DNA of 64,000 bases from CAWANF01 sp963783355. Its GTDB lineage: Bacteria; Bacteroidota; Rhodothermia; Balneolales; DATFMH01. This document shows, in pieces, positions 27,245 to 35,395 of this stretch. The DNA is taken from the NCBI GenBank assembly GCA_963783355.1, contig CAWANF010000012.1, positions 1 through 64,000 on the forward strand. The letters are read 5' to 3'. The translations under genes and the position numbers were made by a program. The notes beneath the pieces were generated by a model. The model searched no databases. It was not told the origin of the DNA and worked only from the letters and a program-made list of their open reading frames with translations. Numbering within the stretch: the first letter of the stretch is position 1; each line of letters begins with the position of its first letter.

Positions 27245-28267
27245 ATGAAAGACATTGTACTGATACCGGGTGATGGCATTGGCCCGGAAATAACCGAAGC
27301 CGTAAAAAAGATTTTAAACACTGCCGGTGCAGAGATCAACTGGATTGAAACCATGGCCGGCCTTGGCGCTTATGAACAGAAAGGGAATCCCCTGCCGGAT
27401 GAAGTCATCGAGCTGATTCGCAAACACAAAATTGCGCTCAAAGGCCCGCTGACAACTCCCGTGGGAACCGGTTTTCGTTCGGTAAACGTAGCACTTCGGA
27501 AAGAGTTCAACTTATTTGCTAATATACGTCCGGCAAAAACGCTGCCTAATGTTCCAAGTCCTTGTGCAGGAGCGAATATCGACCTGGTACTATTTCGTGA
27601 AAATACCCAGGGATTATATATTGGCGAAGAACGATGGATTGGGGAAAATCAACAACATGCCGAAAGTATTGCGGTTGTGACAAAAAATGCCAGCCAAAAA
27701 ATCATTACGGCGGCGTTTGAATACGCCCGTAAAAATGGCCGAAAAAAGGTATCCCTTGTTCACAAAGCCAATATTCTGAAATATACTTCCGGTTTATTCT
27801 TGCAAATCGGCCGGGAAATTGCCCCCCAATATCCTGATATCGAATTCGAGGATATCATCGTTGATAACATGGCTATGCAAATGGTTATGCGCCCAAGCAA
27901 CTTCGACGTAATCGTAACGACGAATTTATTTGGTGATATTCTTTCGGATCTGGCTTCAGGACTTGTCGGCGGACTCGGCGTCACCGGTTCCGGAAATATT
28001 GGTGACGAATATGCCATGTTTGAAGCTGTTCACGGATCAGCCCCCGATATTGCCGGGCAAAATAAAGCAAATCCGGTTGCTTTCCTGTTTGCATCTATCA
28101 TGATGCTAAAGCATATCGGCCAAAAAGAGGTAGCAAATAGAATTCAGCATGCCGTTTTGGAAGTCCTTGCCAATCATAAAGATGCCTGCACAAAAGATAT
28201 TCATGGCAAAGGGACCACAACGACGTTCACTAATGCTATTTGCATGGTATTAGAAGATAAATTCTGA
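27245..28267 (+). CDS. NAD-type isocitrate dehydrogenase (isocitrate/isopropylmalate dehydrogenase family)
   Basis: A 340-residue beta-decarboxylating dehydrogenase. IPGDGIGPEI is the N-terminal nucleotide-side motif, SVNVALRKEFNLFANIRPAK contains the substrate loop Ser and Arg residues typical of isocitrate dehydrogenases, and DNMAMQMVMRP and NLFGDILSDLASG hold the metal aspartates. The GSAPDIAGQNKANP segment closes the site. The short length and SxNVALRK favour isocitrate over isopropylmalate; homoisocitrate dehydrogenase is a less likely reading. It provides 2-oxoglutarate, the substrate of the korAB enzyme encoded 3 kb away. Confidence 0.85.
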   Translation: MKDIVLIPGDGIGPEITEAVKKILNTAGAEINWIETMAGLGAYEQKGNPLPDEVIELIRKHKIALKGPLTTPVGTGFRSVNVALRKEFNLFANIRPAKTLPNVPSPCAGANIDLVLFRENTQGLYIGEERWIGENQQHAESIAVVTKNASQKIITAAFEYARKNGRKKVSLVHKANILKYTSGLFLQIGREIAPQYPDIEFEDIIVDNMAMQMVMRPSNFDVIVTTNLFGDILSDLASGLVGGLGVTGSGNIGDEYAMFEAVHGSAPDIAGQNKANPVAFLFASIMMLKHIGQKEVANRIQHAVLEVLANHKDACTKDIHGKGTTTTFTNAICMVLEDKF

Positions 28268-28356
28268 TTTAGAGATTTAATTGTTATTTGATTTTTAGAC
28301 AGAACGCGGAGGACACAGAATAAACGGGTCAACGCGGATGTTTTTTTAAGATAATC

Positions 28357-28404
28357 TGTTCCTCTGTTCCTCTGTTCCTCCGTTCCTCCGTTCCTCCGTT
28401 CCTC
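28357..28404. repeat. Six tandem copies of the 8-mer YGTTCCTC
   Basis: Three TGTTCCTC units are followed by three CGTTCCTC units without interruption. The array lies in the short gap between the convergent dehydrogenase and phosphoesterase genes, so a change in copy number would not alter a protein. Confidence 0.9.
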
Positions 28405-28425
28405 TAAAAAAAACGCTTTTATTAT

Positions 28426-28911
28426 TTATAACGTGTGAAATTCGGCTGTTTTTGTGGATGTGTCATATACGGCAACGGTGGCTTCCCCGCCAAATCCATT
28501 AGCCGATCCGGGATTGACCGACAATGTTCCGTTTACCTGTTTGATTTCTTTATCGTGGGTATGACCTGAAACTACCAGATCATAATTTCCACTCTTTACC
28601 AGGGCATCTTTAATTGCCGGATGCGTTCCGTGGTAAACGGCTATAGAAATACCATCTTGCTCAAATTCACAAAACTCGGCTTCCATTTCAGCCCCAATTT
28701 TATTGAATGCTGAAATAATTCGAAAATGATCGCCATCATTGTTGCCAAAAACGCCTATCATTTTTAAACCTTCGAAGGGTAAAACAGCAAAGGGACTGCA
28801 ATAATCTCCTGCATGAATAACTAATGAAATATTTTCTCTCTTGAAATAGGCAACAGCCTGTTTAATACGATCTACATGATCGTGGGTGTCTGAAATAATT
28901 CCGATTTTCAT
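28426..28911 (-). CDS. YfcE/MJ0936-family metallophosphoesterase
   Basis: A 161-residue calcineurin-like phosphodiesterase. The metal motifs are ISDTHDH (residue 6), HAGDY, FGNNDGD, YHGTH and SGHTHDKE, in the expected order, then VNPGSANGF. The family cleaves phosphodiesters such as model bis-pNPP; the natural substrate is unknown. The ATG overlaps the stop of the panE-like gene as TAATG, so the two are translationally coupled. Confidence 0.93.
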   Translation of the reverse strand: MKIGIISDTHDHVDRIKQAVAYFKRENISLVIHAGDYCSPFAVLPFEGLKMIGVFGNNDGDHFRIISAFNKIGAEMEAEFCEFEQDGISIAVYHGTHPAIKDALVKSGNYDLVVSGHTHDKEIKQVNGTLSVNPGSANGFGGEATVAVYDTSTKTAEFHTL

Positions 28912-29852
28912 TACGTCTCCTGTTTATTATCCATTAATGATAACAACCCATACAATGCTTCATTATACGGCAATTGTACATCTTTTTCACGGCCCATTCG
29001 CAAAATAGCCCCGGTAAATGCTTCGTATTCAAGACGTTTACCATTCATACGATCCTGATAAGTAGATGTCTTAAAGGCGCCAAGTTTTCGAACATTTTCC
29101 AGGATTTGTTCATAATCTTTATCTGAGAAATATACATTGTATTTCGATGCCAGTAATGCTATTTCTATGAATATTTCATGGCTCAGTTTTTGGGAAGATT
29201 CCTGTTTAAATATCTTATCCAGCGTGACTCCAGCCGCCCCGGTAATCATATTGAATACACTGTTCCATATAAACTTAACCCAGGAATCTCTCTCAATATC
29301 TCCGGATATTTTGCAATTCACATCAACCCTGTCAAATAGATCTTTTATCAGTTTCACTCTTTCCGATTCACTTCCATCAGACTCTCCGACAATAACCGAG
29401 CCCATAGAAGTATGCCTGATGACACCGGGCTCTTCAATCATCGCACCTATCCGGCAGACGCCCCTGATTACTCTATGCTTTCCAAATGCCTTTTCAAGTT
29501 TATAATAATTCTCCAGTCCATTTTGAATGGTCAAAACTTGTGTGTGTTCTCCAATTTTAGGACGAATTAGCTCAATAGCGGTGTCGGTATCGTATGATTT
29601 CACCGTAAAAAGAATAATATCGGCAGTCTCTTGAAAATCGTTTAAAGTATCTGATGCATTAATCTTGATCTTAAAGTCACCAAATACGCTTTTTACTTGC
29701 AATCCCCGAGTCTGTATCGCCTTTAGATGCTCACCTCTTGCCACAAAAAAAACAGCCGTATTTTCAGACGAGGCCAATCGTCCTCCAAAATAACCACCTA
29801 CGGCACCGGCCCCCATCACAATAATACGTTTTTCTTTTTTTCCATCAATCAT
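28911..29852 (-). CDS. Ketopantoate reductase family protein (PanE/ApbA)
   Basis: A 313-residue NADPH-dependent reductase. GAGAVGGYFGGRLA near residue 14 is the Rossmann motif, TVKSYDT and QNGLENY match the cofactor/substrate region, and the catalytic Lys falls in WVKFIWNSVFN near 190. It would reduce 2-dehydropantoate in CoA synthesis. Divergent PanE paralogues often act on other 2-oxo acids, and no pan genes lie nearby, so the specificity is likely but not certain. Confidence 0.85.
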   Translation of the reverse strand: MIDGKKEKRIIVMGAGAVGGYFGGRLASSENTAVFFVARGEHLKAIQTRGLQVKSVFGDFKIKINASDTLNDFQETADIILFTVKSYDTDTAIELIRPKIGEHTQVLTIQNGLENYYKLEKAFGKHRVIRGVCRIGAMIEEPGVIRHTSMGSVIVGESDGSESERVKLIKDLFDRVDVNCKISGDIERDSWVKFIWNSVFNMITGAAGVTLDKIFKQESSQKLSHEIFIEIALLASKYNVYFSDKDYEQILENVRKLGAFKTSTYQDRMNGKRLEYEAFTGAILRMGREKDVQLPYNEALYGLLSLMDNKQET

Positions 29853-30107
29853 ATAGAATAATTTTTAATTGATTTAAATGGGTTCAGTCCAGGAGCATTT
29901 CAATAACTCACGTCATTTAATGATACCATATCTCATGACTTATCATTCCCCGGTTTTATCGATATTACAATATTATTTGATACATGAAAGTACGAAGCAC
30001 AGTTACCCTAAATTAATTGACTATATTTTTTACTTGGTTAAATTAAAAGAATTCATCATATACCATATTAACATCACTATATAGCGCGATCTAACAGAGG
30101 ATTTATA

Positions 30108-30809
30108 ATGACAGATAACAGATTCTTAATCACTCATACAGGGAAACGCTTCCTTTTATTCTGCATTTCGTTAATCACATTGTATTTTGTTCCATTCACA
30201 TATGCCCAATCCGGATTTGAAGGAACGCTGACTTACGTTATTCAAACGGAACAGGGACAAACTCAGACAATGGAGTATTCTGTAAAAGGCAAAAAAGTCC
30301 GGATGGATATGGATATCCCCGGAGTACCGGCCTCAATGAAACCTGCCATCATTTTCGACAATGAAACCAATACCATGTACACGGTTATCAGTCAATTGAA
30401 AAGTTATATGGCCATTCCCATGGACAGCCTTACCGACAAATCCAGTAAATACGATGATTCAGAAAAGCCTGTTAAAACGGGAAAAACAAAAATGATTGCC
30501 GGAGTAAAATGTGAAGAATGGAAAATTCAAAATGACAAAGAAGAGACTATTCTGTGGAATGCCCCGCATTTCGGTAATTTCATATTCGGAAAGGGCAGCG
30601 GGTTCTTTGGTGGAGACCGTCCTCCGGATTGGGCCAGCGAATTAATAAAAAATGGATTTTTCCCATTTCAAATAATCAGTAAAGACCCAGATGGCAGCGT
30701 GGTAATGACGATGGAAGTAACGCATGTCGACCGCAAGAAACTGGATGCATCTCTTTTTAAAGTCCCATCGGATTACAATAAGATGAATATGCCGTTAATG
30801 CAGCATTAA
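30108..30809 (+). CDS. Exported DUF4412 protein
   Basis: A 233-residue protein with a signal peptide (hydrophobic core about residues 15-30, ending TYAQ). GFEGTLTYVIQTEQG and VKGKKVRMDMD match the start of DUF4412, a periplasmic or outer-membrane beta-rich domain resembling lipoprotein carrier folds. No lipobox is seen. It ends at a bidirectional terminator. Function unknown. Confidence 0.8.
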   Translation: MTDNRFLITHTGKRFLLFCISLITLYFVPFTYAQSGFEGTLTYVIQTEQGQTQTMEYSVKGKKVRMDMDIPGVPASMKPAIIFDNETNTMYTVISQLKSYMAIPMDSLTDKSSKYDDSEKPVKTGKTKMIAGVKCEEWKIQNDKEETILWNAPHFGNFIFGKGSGFFGGDRPPDWASELIKNGFFPFQIISKDPDGSVVMTMEVTHVDRKKLDASLFKVPSDYNKMNMPLMQH

Positions 30810-30820
30810 TTATTACAAAA

Positions 30821-30848
30821 AAAGGCCATGAATTAAATCATGGCCTTT
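30821..30848. terminator. Bidirectional terminator between DUF4412 and korB
   Basis: Perfect 11-bp stem AAAGGCCATGA/TCATGGCCTTT with a 6-base loop, and A/T runs on both sides. Confidence 0.85.
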
Positions 30849-30870
30849 AACAACATTAAAGCTTTCTGAT

Positions 30871-31959
30871 TTATCGAATCACCCAGGTTTCATCACCATG
30901 CAATAATTCATCCAAATCACCTTTACCCATCTTATCAACGGCAACCTGAACCTGCTCATTGACACCTTCTTCATAACGCGGACGATCCACATCATACAAG
31001 ACTCCAAATGGTCTTGGGAAGTGCCCTGCTTTTGCAGGATCATCAAATAACCTGGTGAGTAAATAGGCTTTCGTATTATCTTTTTCGTCATGAATCCAGA
31101 GATCATCTTTCGAATATTTATCTCCAAGTGTAACCACTTCCGGTTTTAAACCGTCAAGCCGAATACCTTTGCCATTATTTTCACCGAATACCAATGGTTG
31201 TCCTTGCTCAAGATAAAGAGATTCTTCCGGACGGGATTTCTTGTCGGTGTAAACTCCAAATGCCCCATCGTTAAACACGATACAGTTCTGATAAATCTCA
31301 ACCAGGGACGTTCCTTTATGCTCATTGGCTCTTTGCAGAATAGACTGCAGGAACTTCGGATCCCGGTCCATGGCACGGGCGATGAATGTTCCGTCAGCAC
31401 CCATAGCAAGGGCCGATGGATTAAAAGGGTGATCAATCGAACCCATTGGAGTGGATTTGGTTATGGCACCTTCATGAGAAGTCGGGGAATATTGTCCTTT
31501 GGTTAACCCGTAAATCTCGTTATTGAACAACAATACGTTCACATCGAGGTTACGGCGAAGTAAATGGGCAAAGTGATTAGTACCGATGGATAATGAGTCA
31601 CCATCACCGGTAATAATCCAAACACTCAATTCCGGACGGCTGATTTTCAGTCCACTGGCTATAGCCGGCGCGCGTCCGTGAATGGAATGCATTCCATAGG
31701 TATCCATGTAATAGGGAAATCTTGAGGAACATCCGATACCGGAAATGAATACGATATCCTCTTTCTTAACCCCGATATTCGGCATCAGATTTTGCACTTG
31801 TTTCAGGATGGTGTAATCACCACAACCCGGACACCAGCGTACATCCTGATCCGAAGAAAAATCTTTACTGCTGTATTCTGGAATATCGACAGTGTCCACC
31901 GTTACTATTTCGTCTATCCGGCTTTGTATCGTTCCGTTTTGACCGTTTTTTAAGTCCAT
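30871..31959 (-). CDS. korB: 2-oxoacid (2-oxoglutarate):ferredoxin oxidoreductase, beta subunit
   Basis: A 362-residue thiamine-diphosphate subunit. The iron-sulfur/TPP entry WCPGCGDYTIL is near residue 42, GIGCSSR follows, and TPP/Mg binding is at GDGDSLSIGTNHFAHLLRRN near 118-137 with NNEIYGLTKGQYSPTS. With the alpha/gamma subunit upstream it oxidises 2-oxoglutarate (or another 2-oxoacid) to the acyl-CoA and reduces ferredoxin. The longer C-terminal extension, about 70 residues past the core, is usual for the FCB forms. It lies 44 bp downstream of the alpha gene. Confidence 0.93.
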   Translation of the reverse strand: MDLKNGQNGTIQSRIDEIVTVDTVDIPEYSSKDFSSDQDVRWCPGCGDYTILKQVQNLMPNIGVKKEDIVFISGIGCSSRFPYYMDTYGMHSIHGRAPAIASGLKISRPELSVWIITGDGDSLSIGTNHFAHLLRRNLDVNVLLFNNEIYGLTKGQYSPTSHEGAITKSTPMGSIDHPFNPSALAMGADGTFIARAMDRDPKFLQSILQRANEHKGTSLVEIYQNCIVFNDGAFGVYTDKKSRPEESLYLEQGQPLVFGENNGKGIRLDGLKPEVVTLGDKYSKDDLWIHDEKDNTKAYLLTRLFDDPAKAGHFPRPFGVLYDVDRPRYEEGVNEQVQVAVDKMGKGDLDELLHGDETWVIR

Positions 31960-32003
31960 ATCTTTAGATTCTTAATAATGCTTATTTATAACTCATATTT
32001 GAT

Positions 32004-33863
32004 TCAGGATTCTGAAAGAACATCCACAATTTTGCTTTTAACTTCACTCACCGTGAATGGAAGCCCTTTAATCTTATTGAATCCCTCGGCATCGATCAGG
32101 TACAGATCCCGGATAATTTTTACTAATTGTCCGTTGTTAATTTCAGGAATCAGCACTTTATCAAAACTGTTCAGAATTTCGCCCAGATTTTTTGGAAACG
32201 GGCTCAGATAACGAAGATGTGCGTGAGACACTTCATAACCTTCATTCTGAGCTTTGTGAACAGCTGTTTTAATCGTTCCGTAGGTGGAGCCCCAGCTGAG
32301 CAGCAACAGCTTACCGTGATCATTACCACTGTCAATCTTTTGCAGCGGGATATAATCAGCTATCCTGTCACGTTTTTCCTCACGGGTTTTCACCATAAAT
32401 TGATGGTTTTCCGGATCATAAGATATGTTACCGGTTTCATGCTGTTTTTCCAGTCCGCCGACGCGGTGTTCCAGGCCTTTGCTGCCGGGAATAGCCCAGG
32501 GGCGTGCTAATTTCTCATCCCTGATGTAAGGCAGGAATTTCTCATCATTTTCGTTTTCACGAGGTTTTGCAAATTCTACTTTTATCTCGGCCAAATCAGC
32601 TGATTTCGGGAATTTCCAAGGTTCCGAACCATTTCCAAGATAACCGTCGGATAACATCATGACCGGAATCATATGCTCGATAGCAATCCGGCAGGCTTCA
32701 AAAGCAGTTTCGAAACAATCCGCAGGTGAACTTGCGGCAACAACGGCAATCGGACATTCGCCATTACGTCCATACATTGCCTGCATCAGATCGGCTTGTT
32801 CCGTTTTTGTCGGCAAACCGGTTGATGGACCGCCCCGTTGAACATTGACAATCACCAGCGGCAATTCGAGCATAGCTGCCAATCCAATAGCTTCGGTTTT
32901 CAGGGCAACACCCGGACCAGAACTACCGGTAATAGCCAGGCTTCCTCCAAAAGCAGCACCGATAGAAGAGCTTACGGCAGCAATTTCATCTTCTGCCTGA
33001 AAGGTTCGAACGTTGTAATTCTTCAACCGGGATAAACCGTGAAGGATATCAGATGCCGGGGTAATTGGGTAAGAACCGTAAAAAAGAGGCAATTTTGATT
33101 TTACCGATGCTGCCGTCAATCCATAAACGGTAGCCTGATTACCGGTAATATTCCTATAGGTACCCGGTTCGATATCAGCCTGCTTTACATTATAACGAGC
33201 TGTAAATATTTCGGTAGCCTCGCCGAAAGTATTTCCATCCTTTAAAACTTTGATATTGGCTTCGGCTATAGCCGGATCTTTTTTGCCAAATTTATTTCTT
33301 ATGAAATTGATGGTCGAATCCAATGGCCGGTTGTACATCCAGTAAAGGATTCCCAGTACAAACATGTTTTTACTGCGCTCTATATCCTTGGTTGTAAGTC
33401 CGCTGTCTTTTAAACTCTCCTTAGTTAACAGGGAAATGTCGACATCGATGACCTCGTATCCGGCAAGTGAACCATCTTCAAGTGGATTTACTCCCTCATC
33501 ATATTTAGCCAAAGACAGGTTTCTTTTATCGAAACCACCGGTATTGGCAATAATAATTCCACCATCCCGTAAATGCTTTAAGTTTGCTTTGAGGGCAGCG
33601 GCATTCATTACAACTAATACGTCACATTCGTCACCCGGGGTAAAAATTGGTTTACTCCCGAAGTGTATTTGAAAACCGGAAACACCCGGTACCGTTCCTG
33701 CAGGGGCACGAATTTCGGCCGGATAATCCGGGAATGTACTCAAGTCGTTTCCTACTAATGCAGTGGTATTGGTAAACTGAGATCCGGTTAATTGCATTCC
33801 ATCACCGGAATCGCCGGCAAAACGGATCGTAACTTCTTCTCTGATTTCTTGTTTTGGTATCAT
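32004..33863 (-). CDS. korA: 2-oxoacid (2-oxoglutarate):ferredoxin oxidoreductase, fused gamma-alpha subunit
   Basis: A 619-residue chain. Residues 10-190 are the gamma domain (FAGDSGDGMQLTGSQF), and about 220-600 are the alpha domain with YPITPASDI, QAEDEIAAVSSSIGAAFGG and TGLPTKTEQADLMQAMYGRN, the 2-oxoacid and CoA-facing motifs. The fusion is the standard arrangement for this enzyme in Bacteroidota and relatives. With korB it replaces or supplements the 2-oxoglutarate dehydrogenase complex, and may also run in the carboxylating direction. Confidence 0.93.
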   Translation of the reverse strand: MIPKQEIREEVTIRFAGDSGDGMQLTGSQFTNTTALVGNDLSTFPDYPAEIRAPAGTVPGVSGFQIHFGSKPIFTPGDECDVLVVMNAAALKANLKHLRDGGIIIANTGGFDKRNLSLAKYDEGVNPLEDGSLAGYEVIDVDISLLTKESLKDSGLTTKDIERSKNMFVLGILYWMYNRPLDSTINFIRNKFGKKDPAIAEANIKVLKDGNTFGEATEIFTARYNVKQADIEPGTYRNITGNQATVYGLTAASVKSKLPLFYGSYPITPASDILHGLSRLKNYNVRTFQAEDEIAAVSSSIGAAFGGSLAITGSSGPGVALKTEAIGLAAMLELPLVIVNVQRGGPSTGLPTKTEQADLMQAMYGRNGECPIAVVAASSPADCFETAFEACRIAIEHMIPVMMLSDGYLGNGSEPWKFPKSADLAEIKVEFAKPRENENDEKFLPYIRDEKLARPWAIPGSKGLEHRVGGLEKQHETGNISYDPENHQFMVKTREEKRDRIADYIPLQKIDSGNDHGKLLLLSWGSTYGTIKTAVHKAQNEGYEVSHAHLRYLSPFPKNLGEILNSFDKVLIPEINNGQLVKIIRDLYLIDAEGFNKIKGLPFTVSEVKSKIVDVLSES

Positions 33864-34212
33864 TTTATTTTGAAATAGATATGTTTACTACAATCAAAAA
33901 GATAATTATAGAATATAAGAGGATTTTCAAGTGTAAAATATTCCGATTGTATTTGATATTGATCGGTATCAAAGATCCATTCCTAAATTCTTTACGCCGA
34001 AATTTAACAGTAAAATGTAAATTTTGATTATGAAGAATTAATGAATCTGACTAGTTTAAACTTACCGTCTAATTTTTGGAAAAACAAGCTATATATATAG
34101 CTATATAACTATATTTATTAGGATTTGTTTTTATTTGTTATTAGTAATATAGCTATAGTTATTATCGGTTATAAGAACGGTCTTTTTAAACTAAAAATAA
34201 ACCAATTCATCC
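33864..34212. other. AT-rich intergenic region with a palindrome
   Basis: No ORF is convincing here. The perfect 16-bp palindrome AGCTATATATATAGCT lies at 34087-34102, with related TATAGCTATA sequence at 34149. It serves divergent promoters for korAB and the TPR gene, although I could not settle on a promoter. Confidence 0.55.
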
Positions 34213-34977
34213 ATGAAACGAGTCGCTATCTTAAGTCTTTTTTTGTTTGCTTGTTCATTTACTGTCTTTGCACAGAGCAACAATACAGATGAAACTCTTC
34301 AAAAAGCCAATCAACTTTTCTCTGAATATAAAGAGCCACAAGCTCTTGAAGCTTACCTTTCGGTGTTGAAATCAGAGCCCGATAACTACACCGCGTTGTG
34401 GAATGCCAGTTATCTTTACTCCCGCATCGGCAATCGCTTTGACGAAAAAAAGCAAAAGGTAGAATATTTCAAGAAGGCTAAAGAACTGGCGGAAAGAGCA
34501 TTAAAAGTTGATTCCACTGATGCGAATTCTAATTTTGCCATGTCGGTTGCAATGGGACGAATAGCATTGATATCCGGTGCTAAAGCCCGTCTCGCTGCAT
34601 CTTCCGATATTAAATACTATGCCGAACAAGCACTGAAATTCGATCCTCACCATGCTGGTGCATGGCATGTACTTGGTCGCTGGAATTATAAGGTCGCCAA
34701 CCTGAATTTTGCTGAAAAATTTGCAGCAAAAGTATTGTTTGGCGGTCTGCCAAAAGGAGCCAGTGATCAAAACGCGATCTACGATTATAAAAAGGCGATT
34801 GATTACGATGGCAACACTTTGATGTACTACATTGATCTTGCTAAAGTTTACCAGACCGAAGATCAAGATCAGGAAGCAATCAAAACACTGCAAAAAATGC
34901 TTCAGCTTCAACCCAAAACCCCGGACGATCCGCGATTTGTGAAGGAAGCGAATCAGATGCTGAAGAAACTGAACTAA
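34213..34977 (+). CDS. Exported TPR-repeat protein (RMDN-like)
   Basis: A 254-residue protein with a signal peptide ending VFAQ (about residue 20). Tetratricopeptide repeats run from about 25 to 250, for example NYTALWNASYLYSRIG and HHAGAWHVLGRWNYKVANL. The last repeats resemble those of regulator-of-microtubule-dynamics-like proteins in Bacteroidota. Expected in the periplasm as a protein-binding scaffold. Partner unknown. Confidence 0.8.
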   Translation: MKRVAILSLFLFACSFTVFAQSNNTDETLQKANQLFSEYKEPQALEAYLSVLKSEPDNYTALWNASYLYSRIGNRFDEKKQKVEYFKKAKELAERALKVDSTDANSNFAMSVAMGRIALISGAKARLAASSDIKYYAEQALKFDPHHAGAWHVLGRWNYKVANLNFAEKFAAKVLFGGLPKGASDQNAIYDYKKAIDYDGNTLMYYIDLAKVYQTEDQDQEAIKTLQKMLQLQPKTPDDPRFVKEANQMLKKLN

Positions 34978-35123
34978 AGAAACAGAAGAATGGGAAAAGG
35001 GAGTTCGGAAGACGCCTTACCATTGTTCTGCACTCTATGAAATTCCTTTTGGGAATGATTCACCGGTTTCTTATTGTTATATAAGTGCATTATAATTATG
35101 TATTAAAATATAAAAACTTAATT

Positions 35124-35309
35124 ATGAAAGACTTAATACTTAAAGGTAACTGGAAGGAAATCAAGGGGAAATTAAAACAACGTTTTTCTGATTTGAATGA
35201 TGATGATTTGTATTTCATTGAGGGAAAAGAAGATGAGCTGATCGGACGTTTACAGAAAAAACTGGGCAAAACAAAAGAAGAGATTAAAGAAATAATCCGC
35301 AAATTGTAA
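35124..35309 (+). CDS. CsbD-like stress protein
   Basis: A 61-residue hydrophilic protein that begins MKDLILKGNWKEIKGKLKQR, the CsbD hallmark, then an LIGRLQKKLGKTKEEIKE tail. The ATG at 35124 is chosen; an upstream ATG adds 13 residues not found in the family. CsbD proteins are abundant in general stress and stationary phase, with no known activity. It has its own terminator. Confidence 0.85.
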   Translation: MKDLILKGNWKEIKGKLKQRFSDLNDDDLYFIEGKEDELIGRLQKKLGKTKEEIKEIIRKL

Positions 35310-35328
35310 GCACATAATTTTTAAAGAA

Positions 35329-35357
35329 AAAGCCGGCCTTTCCAGTTACCGGCTTTT
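35329..35357 (+). terminator. Intrinsic terminator after the CsbD gene
   Basis: AAAGCCGG and CCGGCTTTT form the stem, followed by a T-run. It also faces the end of the cusA gene. Confidence 0.85.
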
Positions 35358-35395
35358 TTATTTCCAGGAGTAGTCCTCAATGGGACTTCGGGGTT

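Noticed and set aside
28357..28404. CRISPR array
   Set aside because: The 8-bp units are contiguous with no spacers and no cas genes are present in the window.
29878..30084. Plus-strand 68-codon frame upstream of the DUF4412 gene
   Set aside because: It lies in an AT-rich gap, has no ribosome site or domain and an unusual amino acid mix; more likely promoter DNA.
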